From Fibrobacterota bacterium (GTDB taxonomy: Bacteria; Fibrobacterota; Chitinivibrionia; Chitinivibrionales; Chitinispirillaceae), in NCBI GenBank assembly GCA_023436205.1, contig JAEZKC010000010.1, positions 1 to 5,127 on the forward strand: a stretch of DNA of 5,127 bases. Direction: 5' to 3'. The notes under the pieces are model-generated. The model did not search any database, was not told the origin of the DNA, and saw nothing but the letters and a program-made list of their open reading frames with translations. Both the position numbers and the translations under genes were made by a program. Positions 1 to 4,287 of this stretch are shown here, one piece after another (within the stretch, counting starts at the first letter, position 1; every line of letters begins with the position of its first letter).

Positions 1-92
1 CTTTTACCTTGAGTATGAATATCCATATCGGGAACATATACGATATAATCGGTGCTATCCTTTTGAATAAAAATAGGATAAGCCTGTTTCAT
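1..92 (-). CDS. hicB: HicB-family antitoxin, N-terminal part only (runs off the window)
   Basis: The first 30 codons are present, and the rest lies beyond the left edge. The N-terminus (MKQAYPIFIQKDSTDYIVYV, then PDMDIHTQG) matches the start of HicB antitoxins: a beta strand leading into a Y-x-V-x-x-PD-x-D segment of the partly degraded RNase H-like fold. HicB proteins bind and neutralise the cognate HicA RNase and usually carry a C-terminal DNA-binding domain that represses their own promoter; that domain is not visible here. The ATG at 92-90 is chosen because an AGGAGGT SD lies at 107-101. A nearby ATG at 96-94 is out of frame. The gene follows hicA with a 20-bp gap, the usual toxin-first order. 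The family call is confident; the completeness of the gene is unknown. Confidence 0.85.
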   Translation of the reverse strand, partial: MKQAYPIFIQKDSTDYIVYVPDMDIHTQGK

Positions 93-112
93 ACATCAAC
101 ACCTCCTGTTTT

Positions 113-304
113 CTATTTTAGGTTCAACTTCTTTATGATAGATTTTGCTAGTAGTTCGTTTATTTCCGTATGTCGAGGTATTGGAATCGTAACCTGGCTT
201 TCATTAGCATAAAGGTCATGATTTCCTCCATTTCTCTTCAAATAGAAACCATTACGTTCTAAAAGCGCTATTAAATCTTTTCGCTTTATAGTATCACCTT
301 CCAC
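113..304 (-). CDS. hicA: HicA-family toxin (mRNA interferase)
   Basis: This small protein (63 codons from GTG) has the HicA hallmarks: KRKDLIALLERNGF at residues 7-20, then KRNGGNHDLY with the presumed catalytic His29, then the basic IPIPRHTEI segment near residues 41-48. HicA toxins are double-stranded-RNA-binding-fold ribonucleases that cleave mRNA and are held inactive by HicB, whose start follows here. The length fits the family. The start is unclear. The only standard start codon is GTG at 304-302, but this coincides with the predicted transcription start and has no useful SD. A good SD (AAGGTGAT, 300-293) instead points to an ATA codon at 289-287, just before KRKDL, where many HicA proteins begin. 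ATA may be a rare start or a mutated ATG. The stop is TAG. Confidence 0.88.
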   Translation of the reverse strand: MEGDTIKRKDLIALLERNGFYLKRNGGNHDLYANESQVTIPIPRHTEINELLAKSIIKKLNLK

Positions 305-310
305 CTCTTA

Positions 311-339
311 ATTATACGCATTAATACGCATAAAGTCAA
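311..339 (-). promoter_or_regulatory. hicAB promoter with a tandem-repeat operator candidate
   Basis: On the minus strand, TTGACT (339-334) and TATAAT (316-311) are separated by exactly 17 bp, a near-consensus sigma-A promoter. The spacer and -10 region carry two copies of a 10-bp unit (plus strand ATACGCATTA then ATACGCATAA, about 313-332). A repeat within the promoter core is a natural binding site for an autoregulator. HicB or the HicAB complex is the obvious candidate by analogy with other hicAB loci, but this is inference. Transcription should start near 303-305, immediately at the annotated GTG of hicA. Confidence 0.8.
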
Positions 340-382
340 TTTAAAGAGTAACTATCTTATTACCCTAAACACCTGCTCTTAC

Positions 383-607
383 TTAATGAGTAATGAAGTC
401 AATACCTTCTTGAGCACTTCCAGAATAGTATTTTTCCCAAAACTCGGCATCTTCTTTGGTATCTTTATATGTAACTCCTTCTGTCCAAAAATCAATTCCT
501 TCTTTTGCTATTCCTAAATTGTACTTAATAGCAAAAAGGAACCAACCAATGCCCTTATGGTAAGATGCCATTGAAATAATACCTATAATAGTACGAATAA
601 TTCTCAT
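383..607 (-). CDS. Hypothetical 74-aa protein with two EGIDF repeats
   Basis: I do not recognise this protein. Residues 1-14 are rich in Ile and hydrophobic apart from two Arg, and the stretch 20-33 is also hydrophobic. This could be amphipathic or membrane-associated, although neither stretch is a convincing transmembrane helix. A short motif occurs twice: AKEGIDF at 34-40 and AQEGIDF at 65-71, separated by an acidic/aromatic linker. The ATG at 607-605 has an AGGAGG SD (617-612) only 4 nt away. That SD overlaps the TAG stop of the upstream 180-aa gene, so the two genes are probably co-transcribed and translationally coupled. No clear terminator is seen in the 75 bp between its TAA stop and the hicA promoter. 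Confidence 0.65.
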   Translation of the reverse strand: MRIIRTIIGIISMASYHKGIGWFLFAIKYNLGIAKEGIDFWTEGVTYKDTKEDAEFWEKYYSGSAQEGIDFITH

Positions 608-615
608 AAAACCTC

Positions 616-1158
616 CTAATCAACTTTCCCACCTTGATAATATTCACCCATGGTCTCTGCTCTTCGTAATTTTAACTTACGATCAACTACTATCCTTTCA
701 CTCCGGCTACAGTACCCATCTGTATAAACACCAACGATTTCCCATGTATACTTTGGATGATCGATAAAGTTACGATTTATACCACAATGGTCATATTCAA
801 GCATTGGATATGAATCATATTCTTCCCTTTGCTCTTTGGTGATAGGGACTGTCTGTCGGCCACGAAAGCTATAGCAGCTGTCATAGTCTTTGTAAAATTG
901 AGTTAATTCCCCGGTTTCAAAATAGCGTAGATATTCATCAATGAATTCTTTAGCATCATAAAAATAAGAGATAAAATTATCTTCTTTTGATGCTTTAAGA
1001 AAATACGCTATTCGTTTCTTTACTACCTCCTGGTTAGGTTGAATGGATAATACACCACAAATCATACCAATAGTAAATGTACAATTTCCTTGATTTACTT
1101 TCTTTTGATATAATTGTTCTAGTAATTCCATAACTTTTTCATGACCTTTCTTCGTCAT
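616..1158 (-). CDS. Hypothetical 180-aa protein
   Basis: I do not recognise this family. The start is set at ATG 1158-1156 (MTKKGHEKVM) because an AGGAGG SD lies 8 nt upstream at 1172-1167. An in-frame TTG two codons earlier (1164-1162) is only 2 nt from that SD and is rejected. Residues 1-60 look helical and contain an I-x-x-x-x-G-V-L-S stretch (30-39) followed by a basic helix (VVKKRIAYFLKAS), which could be a helix-turn-helix-like domain, a weak inference. Residues 60-95 are acidic and aromatic. Residues 105-180 mix Tyr, charged residues and His/Cys (YDHCGINRNFIDHPKYTWEI at 122-141). There is no signal peptide or membrane helix. It sits below the 1200-1230 terminator and directly above the 74-aa gene, whose SD contains its stop codon. 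Confidence 0.7.
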   Translation of the reverse strand: MTKKGHEKVMELLEQLYQKKVNQGNCTFTIGMICGVLSIQPNQEVVKKRIAYFLKASKEDNFISYFYDAKEFIDEYLRYFETGELTQFYKDYDSCYSFRGRQTVPITKEQREEYDSYPMLEYDHCGINRNFIDHPKYTWEIVGVYTDGYCSRSERIVVDRKLKLRRAETMGEYYQGGKVD

Positions 1159-1199
1159 AAACAAAACCTCCTATAAATTGATTTCTGAAAGATGAGCAT

Positions 1200-1230
1200 A
1201 AAAAAACCCCAATCCACGAAAGGATTAGAG
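1200..1230 (-). terminator. Intrinsic terminator, possibly an attenuator in the leader of the 180-aa gene
   Basis: Read on the minus strand, CTCTAATCC (1230-1222) pairs with GGATTGGGG (1215-1207) as a 9-bp stem with two G-U pairs and a 6-nt loop. Seven U follow directly (1206-1200). It lies 132 bp past the end of the 148-aa gene but only 28 nt before the SD of the 180-aa gene. It may therefore end the upstream transcript or control readthrough into the downstream gene. Just upstream, 1277-1260 can form a second hairpin (GTATCT/AGATAC, 6 bp). The layout resembles the leader at 4758-4840. Confidence 0.72.
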
Positions 1231-1361
1231 CTCACTACACCTCTTCAGCCAAAACACTTGTATCTTTATATAGATACAGTTAATAAAAAAATAGTAATTA
1301 CATCTTCAGCTTATCATAATTTTATGTATAATGCAACGATATCTTACGATGCTTTGTTTGC

Positions 1362-1808
1362 TTATATTCTTATCATTTTCAAATTTTCCTTTTGTCGTTC
1401 TTCAATCCCCTTCATAAAAATAGACAAGTATATTCTATTTCTAACAGTTGATCTTCCTACCGTACACACTCCGTTATTAATATCTTTATAAAAACGATTT
1501 ATTTGCTTTTTTAAGGCATAGCATATATATACTAACACATTCTCTTGATCGTCATTGTAATCATTTTTCTCTGTTAGATAGGATGTTAAGGCATAAGGAT
1601 CGATTTCATCAGGAAACAGAAAGAAACCATCACGTTCTTCACTTGAGGAATAAAGACTAGAAATAGACATTCTTATTGATGTTGCTGCATTTATTGTAAT
1701 AGAGTTTTTTAACTTAGTTGTCTCATTTTGGGAAAGAATATTCTTGATTATTTCTCTTACATTTTCTCTACTCATCATAAGTGCTTGTAGTCTCTCTATA
1801 TCCTCCAT
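1362..1808 (-). CDS. Hypothetical 148-aa protein
   Basis: I do not recognise this protein. It starts at ATG 1808-1806, with an AAAAGGAG SD about 6 nt upstream and its own promoter (1869-1842). Residues 1-35 are predicted helical and charged. Residues 36-58 are Ser/Thr/Ile-rich. GFFLFPDEIDPYALTSYLTE (61-80) is followed by an acidic Asp/Asn-rich patch. The C-terminal third is basic, with a Cys at 115 and a stretch VGRSTVRNRIYLSIFMKGIE (117-136) that could form a recognition-type helix. A regulatory or nucleic-acid-binding role is only a guess. There is no signal peptide or membrane segment. It is bounded by a terminator upstream (1891-1922) and another downstream (1200-1230), so it may be a one-gene unit or lead a three-gene one. 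Confidence 0.68.
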   Translation of the reverse strand: MEDIERLQALMMSRENVREIIKNILSQNETTKLKNSITINAATSIRMSISSLYSSSEERDGFFLFPDEIDPYALTSYLTEKNDYNDDQENVLVYICYALKKQINRFYKDINNGVCTVGRSTVRNRIYLSIFMKGIEERQKENLKMIRI

Positions 1809-1841
1809 AAATAGCTCCTTTTCTATTCCCTATTTTTCTCT

Positions 1842-1869
1842 ATTTTATCATATACTCACCTAATAACAA
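1842..1869 (-). promoter_or_regulatory. Promoter of the 148-aa gene
   Basis: On the minus strand, TTGTTA (1869-1864) and TAAAAT (1847-1842) are separated by 16 bp. TGA directly before the -10 gives an extended -10 element. It lies between the 1891-1922 terminator and the start codon at 1808, so the 148-aa gene begins a new transcription unit. Confidence 0.6.
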
Positions 1870-1890
1870 GAGTTTTTACACCTTTTTACC

Positions 1891-1922
1891 ATACTAAAAG
1901 GGGCCTGCGCCCCTATTAGTAT
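1891..1922 (-). terminator. Intrinsic terminator ending the 4688-2022 operon
   Basis: A 14-position inverted repeat with a single mismatch and a GCAG loop. The inner stem on the minus strand is AGGGGC/GCCCCT, followed by TTTT. The GC-rich core plus short U run suggests termination on the minus strand. On the plus strand there is no comparable U run, so bidirectional use is unlikely. It falls just after the decayed gene and before the next promoter. Confidence 0.72.
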
Positions 1923-2021
1923 CAATATTAATTTACGATAGTTCACTATTATTTTATAGGTACATATTAATGACCAATAATAATCACTACCATTACTCCT
2001 TTTAAAGTTTTATTAGCTAAT

Positions 2022-2174
2022 TTAATCTTTTTCCTCAAGTGGTTCTACTTCTCCATACTTTTCAGTGCATGCCTTTTGATTTGGATATAAATACATACAA
2101 GCACCATCGGTTATTGATCATCTCCACCCATGAAATTCATCAGCCCTTTCCGCACACACACATGAGTTATTCAT
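2022..2174 (-). pseudogene. Decayed small Cys-rich phage-type protein, interrupted by in-frame TGA
   Basis: A 50-residue reading frame reads MNNSCVCAERADEFHGWR, then TGA (2120-2118), then SITDGACMYLYPNQKAC and on to the stop TAA at 2024-2022. From memory, small proteins of Firmicute prophages carry a pattern like HGW-x-C-x-I-T-x-GACM-x-L-x-P-x-x-K-x-C-x-x-x-YGE, in which a Cys sits where the TGA is here. A TGT or TGC to TGA change would explain this. The ATG at 2174-2172 also lacks any SD, unlike every neighbour, so the 5' end looks eroded too. It is the last member of the small-protein operon. The frame continuity on both sides of the TGA is directly visible; the family resemblance is recalled and unchecked. 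Confidence 0.62.
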
Positions 2175-2193
2175 ACTAATTTGGGTAAAGTAG

Positions 2194-2213
2194 TAATATT
2201 TAGCTTAACTCAC
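2194..2213 (-). repeat. Partial copy of the linker repeat
   Basis: Twenty bases matching 3065-3084 at 18 positions, the stop-codon end of the linker. It lies just past the 55-aa gene and before the decayed gene. The remainder of the linker, including the SD, is absent, which fits the lack of an SD for the decayed gene. Confidence 0.55.
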
Positions 2214-2225
2214 TAACATCAACTA

Positions 2226-2393
2226 CTAATTCACGGATACCTGTTCCTGCTGTTCTTCTTGTTTTTTCATTTCAGCATTAGGAGAATAAGCACTAAACCC
2301 GTTATAACATACATTCGCTTTGTTACATCCGTAAAAGCTATCATCTTTATGCTCGCATGTATTACAACAACGATATAGTTTTGATTCTTTCAT
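2226..2393 (-). CDS. Small Cys-rich protein, 55 aa
   Basis: It starts at ATG 2393-2391 with a GGAGG SD (2405-2401) 7 nt away, supplied by the linker repeat at 2400-2445. The N-terminal half holds five Cys and a His: C9, C10, C13 and H15, then C23 and C29 (RCCNTCEH ... YGCNKANVCYNGF). This is a plausible zinc-binding knuckle of the sort common in tiny phage and plasmid proteins. The C-terminal tail is Gln/Glu-rich (MKKQEEQQEQ) and probably helical or disordered. The stop is TAG, followed immediately by a second in-frame TAG. I do not recognise a named family. It is the last intact gene of the operon. Confidence 0.7.
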   Translation of the reverse strand: MKESKLYRCCNTCEHKDDSFYGCNKANVCYNGFSAYSPNAEMKKQEEQQEQVSVN

Positions 2394-2399
2394 TTTACA

Positions 2400-2445
2400 A
2401 CCTCCGCTAAAAATTTAGTTACCTCGACTAATGTTTAGTTTAACT
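2400..2445 (-). repeat. Linker repeat copy A (stop codons, spacer, SD)
   Basis: Forty-six bases matching 3036-3081 at 45 positions (the only difference is at 2418 versus 3054). Read on the minus strand, the first half begins AGTTAAACTAAAC and the end is GCGGAGGT, the SD of the 55-aa gene. It supplies the last codons and stop of the 58-aa gene (ending in Leu-Asn). The unit carries stop codons in all three forward frames. Confidence 0.9.
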
Positions 2446-2611
2446 TATCCATACGAATAATTTTTTCGTCTTTGATTCTTTTTAACTCTCCACTTTGACT
2501 ACATACAATCATTTCATCATTATCTAACAATGCGTGGATTTTGTATATGTCCCCATTGTTGTTTAAGACATTATCACCTTGTTTAAGACTTAAAAACTCA
2601 CTATTTTTCAT
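2435..2611 (-). CDS. Small hypothetical protein, 58 aa
   Basis: It starts at ATG 2611-2609, with an AAAGGA SD ending 9 nt upstream. The sequence begins MKNSEFLSLKQGDNVLNNNG and continues with alternating hydrophobic strands (DIYKIHALL, EMIVCSQSGELKRI). Its length and the KQGD-x-V ... G-x-I-Y-K-I pattern suggest a small SH3-like or KOW-like beta barrel, as in many tiny phage proteins. This is inference from sequence pattern only. It ends Lys-Leu-Asn-TAA inside linker copy A. Its own upstream linker is the divergent copy at 2631-2675. Confidence 0.68.
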   Translation of the reverse strand: MKNSEFLSLKQGDNVLNNNGDIYKIHALLDNDEMIVCSQSGELKRIKDEKIIRMDKLN

Positions 2612-2630
2612 ATAAGTTATCCTTTCTACT

Positions 2631-2675
2631 ATTCTGCTAACTCTTAAGTTATTCGACTATTGGTTAGTTTAGTTC
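2631..2675 (-). repeat. Divergent copy C of the linker repeat
   Basis: Read on the minus strand, it keeps the order of the intact copies. ACTAAAC is followed by ATAGTCGA (ATTAGTCGA in copies A and B), then TAACT, then TTAGC. Several substitutions and an insertion lie before the SD of the 58-aa gene. It contains the Leu-Asn-stop end of the 54-aa gene, as copy A does for the 58-aa gene. Confidence 0.6.
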
Positions 2676-2828
2676 AGTAAATAAATATTTCGGAAATGGA
2701 TTAAAACATCCATTGTCGTCTTCTATCCAATACTCGTCATTAACAGAATCATCCATTTTAACTTCATATAATTTATATTTAGTCAAAATATCACTCCATA
2801 GTAAATTATTAGTACACTTAACATCCAT
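2664..2828 (-). CDS. Small hypothetical protein, 54 aa, phage-type
   Basis: It starts at ATG 2828-2826, with a GGAGG SD 7 nt upstream (2840-2836). The sequence begins MDVKCTNN and contains KYKLYEVKMDDSVNDEYWI, then EDDNGCFNPFPKYLFTELN. This resembles a widespread class of very small phage and plasmid proteins with the pattern V-K-C-x-N ... G-K-x-Y-E-V ... Y-x-I-x-D-D-x-G ... Y-P-x-x-L-F, probably an SH3-like fold of unknown role (recalled, unchecked). It is strongly acidic. Upstream, 2861-2846 (TTGCTT/AAGCAA with an AAAT loop) can form a hairpin touching its SD, which could modulate translation. Confidence 0.7.
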   Translation of the reverse strand: MDVKCTNNLLWSDILTKYKLYEVKMDDSVNDEYWIEDDNGCFNPFPKYLFTELN

Positions 2829-2869
2829 ATTAAAACCTCCTTGCTTATTTAAGCAACGTTTAGTTCGAT

Positions 2870-3028
2870 TTATAAGTCATAGTACATTTCATATGCTGAC
2901 ATATACTCTTTTTCTGATACACGTTTAGGTTTATTCCCTTTAGACTGGCAATAAAAATAACCTCTTTTACTTTGCCAATAAGCACAGCTAAAATTATCTT
3001 CAGGATAATTCAATATTATATATGGCAT
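2870..3028 (-). CDS. Small hypothetical protein, 52 aa
   Basis: It starts at ATG 3028-3026, with a GGAGG SD provided by linker copy B (3041-3037). The protein is Tyr-rich (MPYIILNYPEDNFSCAYW; RGYFYCQSKGNKPKRVSEKE; YMSAYEMYYDL) with two Cys (15 and 27) and a basic centre. The last part fits a short helix. No family is recognised. It sits between the XF1762-type gene and the 54-aa gene with the same roughly 40-bp spacing seen throughout this operon, which supports it as a real gene despite its size. Confidence 0.65.
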   Translation of the reverse strand: MPYIILNYPEDNFSCAYWQSKRGYFYCQSKGNKPKRVSEKEYMSAYEMYYDL

Positions 3029-3035
3029 ATTCCTT

Positions 3036-3081
3036 ACCTCCGCTAAAAATTTAATTACCTCGACTAATGTTTAGTTTAACT
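3036..3081 (-). repeat. Linker repeat copy B (stop codons, spacer, SD)
   Basis: Near-identical partner of 2400-2445. It overlaps the last two codons of the XF1762-type gene, but in a different frame from copy A: here the stop used is the TAA of AGTTAA, whereas copy A uses the TAA of AACTAA. This shows the linker can end a gene arriving in different frames. It then supplies the GGAGG of the 52-aa gene. Confidence 0.9.
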
Positions 3082-3720
3082 CACCAAACAGATTTGCCAA
3101 ATCTTCTTAGGCTCTGTTGGGGCTTTGTCTTTTCTTGGTCTGCGTTTTGAACTCCAACTACCACCTTTATTAATTCCAATACACTCAAAGCCTGTAGCAA
3201 TTAATGATGTTCCAATCTCTTGCTCTAAGGTATAAGTGATAACCTTTTCGTATCCCATTTCTTTAGCAATCCGATTAACCTTTGAATAAAGAATACTACA
3301 TACGTTTTTATATCCATGTTTTACACAAAGCCTTCTAACTTCGATAGTCTTTTGGTCGTCTCTAATTCTACTAACAGGTCTGCCTGCTATAGCTACACCA
3401 ACGATAATATCCCCATCTGTAACAGCTACTCCAAACTTATAACCTTGAGGAGCTACATGATGTCTGTGATATTTATTTACGAAATTACTAGCTTGCTTAA
3501 ATGTTATAGGAACTGCTTCAAACTTTAATGGCTTAAAATCATCGTAGAACTCTTTCATGTAGGAAGTTGCTTTTTGATATGAGTGAAATATATTGCAAAA
3601 TTCTTCGTACCCATCCTCAATTAGATAATCTAAAATATATGTATCTCCATCACCAAGTTCTTCATCGGTGAGAATTATATATTTTTTAGTCGATTCCTTT
3701 ACAAGTATATTAACCCACAT
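3076..3720 (-). CDS. XF1762-family phage protein (acetyltransferase-like) with N-terminal extension
   Basis: Residues 66-214 fit the XF1762 family of phage and mobile-element proteins, which have a GNAT-like look but no established function. Visible landmarks are FVNKYHRHHVAPQGYKFGVA (80-99), VGVAIAGRPVSR (107-118), IEVRRLCV (126-133), Y145 followed by IAKEMGYEKVITYTLEQEIG (151-170), GTSLIATGFEC (170-180), GGSW (186-189), and the basic RRPRKDKAPTEPKKIW tail. Family members are usually about 140-150 aa. This one carries an extra acidic 65-residue N-terminal segment (LTDEELGDGDTYILDYLIED at 17-36) of unknown role. The ATG at 3720-3718 has an AAAGGAG SD 7 nt away. The stop lies inside linker copy B. 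The family call rests on recalled motifs. Confidence 0.82.
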   Translation of the reverse strand: MWVNILVKESTKKYIILTDEELGDGDTYILDYLIEDGYEEFCNIFHSYQKATSYMKEFYDDFKPLKFEAVPITFKQASNFVNKYHRHHVAPQGYKFGVAVTDGDIIVGVAIAGRPVSRIRDDQKTIEVRRLCVKHGYKNVCSILYSKVNRIAKEMGYEKVITYTLEQEIGTSLIATGFECIGINKGGSWSSKRRPRKDKAPTEPKKIWQICLVS

Positions 3721-3757
3721 AATGGTTCTCCTTTCTTCCCTTTTAGTTCGTTAAATT

Positions 3758-3976
3758 TTAATTAAGCTCATCTAAACCTAATACACATTTTTCTAATGTA
3801 CAATGCAATCCAGTATGATTATATTCACACTTATGAGCTGTGCAAAACCCCTTAGGCAGTATCTCTTGTTCAGATACCCCTTCCTTATATAAAGTTTTTA
3901 CATCCTCCGTATCGATACAAACTTGGCCACATGTAATGCTGTTAAGCTTACATATATGACATTTAATAATACTCAT
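3758..3976 (-). CDS. Eight-cysteine protein, 72 aa, probable zinc binder
   Basis: It starts at ATG 3976-3974 with an AAAAGGAG SD just upstream. Eight Cys are arranged as C6-x2-C9, C16-x3-C20, C45-x2-H48-x-C50 and C59-x4-C64, with further His at 7, 54 and 58. The two clusters are separated by a helical acidic linker (TEDVKTLYKEGVSEQEIL). The spacing suggests two metal sites, most simply zinc; an Fe-S cluster cannot be excluded from sequence alone. It ends Asp-Glu-Leu-Asn-TAA, the same Leu-Asn-stop ending as the 54- and 58-aa genes. No family is recognised. It lies 26 bp after the 94-aa gene and 37 bp before the XF1762-type gene. Confidence 0.72.
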   Translation of the reverse strand: MSIIKCHICKLNSITCGQVCIDTEDVKTLYKEGVSEQEILPKGFCTAHKCEYNHTGLHCTLEKCVLGLDELN

Positions 3977-4002
3977 ATTCAGACTCCTTTTAATTTTTCT
4001 AC

Positions 4003-4287
4003 CTAATTATATTCTTCCGGTAACAAGAAACTAATGTACTTATCATCAAAAACTTCGTTCTTTGTAATAGTTGAAAAGCACCATATTTTCTGATTTCCAT
4101 AATGAAATACCTGCAGACAATCTGCATTTGGATGATTTTTCTTAATAAGTTCAATTGCCTTACTTACTATCTCTGCTGCCATTTCTCCAAACTTTAGTTT
4201 AAAACATTCTGAAGTTCTTACAGGTATTTCAAAATCATAATTTCCTTCACACTTTTGTGGATTCAGAGTTAATTCTTCTGCTAACAT
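4003..4287 (-). CDS. Hypothetical 94-aa protein, possibly DUF960-like
   Basis: It starts at ATG 4287-4285, which overlaps the TAG stop of the DUF4313-like gene (ATGTTAG), so translational coupling is likely. A purine-rich SD (GGAGAGG) lies upstream inside that gene. The protein has a helix (GEMAAEIVSKAIELIKK, 34-50), then DCLQVFHYGNQKIWCFSTI (56-74) and a C-terminal YISFLLPEEYN. The helix followed by D-x-LQVF recalls DUF960, a small uncharacterised Firmicute mobile-element family, but the match is partial and from memory. It has no signal or membrane segment. Confidence 0.68.
   Translation of the reverse strand: MLAEELTLNPQKCEGNYDFEIPVRTSECFKLKFGEMAAEIVSKAIELIKKNHPNADCLQVFHYGNQKIWCFSTITKNEVFDDKYISFLLPEEYN

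Noticed and set aside
9..212. Plus-strand frame opposite hicB/hicA (also 3316-3528 and 4257-4523)
   Set aside because: All three lie opposite confident minus-strand genes and have no supporting SD or family.
1159..1164. Upstream TTG start for the 180-aa gene
   Set aside because: It lies 2 nt from the SD, whereas the ATG at 1158 has an ideal 8-nt spacing.
1192..1491. 99-aa plus-strand reading frame
   Set aside because: It has no clear SD, runs through the minus-strand terminator, overlaps the end of the 148-aa gene, and shows no recognisable protein character.
2084..2120. Selenocysteine insertion at the in-frame TGA
   Set aside because: The following 40 nt offer only a 3-bp ACC/GGT stem and no SECIS-like hairpin. 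A decayed gene without an SD is simpler.
2022..2174. Alternative genetic code (TGA as an amino acid)
   Set aside because: Only one in-frame TGA is seen. All other genes encode Trp with TGG and Cys with TGT/TGC, and the candidate leader peptide ends in TGA.
2713..2928. 71-aa plus-strand reading frame
   Set aside because: It is antisense to the 54- and 52-aa genes, which have good SDs and operon spacing. The composition looks like an antisense translation.
2400..3081. CRISPR array
   Set aside because: The repeats are few and far apart, and they include stop codons and SDs of real genes with genes between them.
3076..3110. Possible frameshift at the end of the XF1762-type gene, because another frame ends Glu-Leu-Asn-stop like its neighbours
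   Set aside because: The annotated frame ends right after the family's usual C-terminal P-T-E-P-K-x-x-W segment, so no frameshift is needed. The alternative ending comes from the linker repeat.
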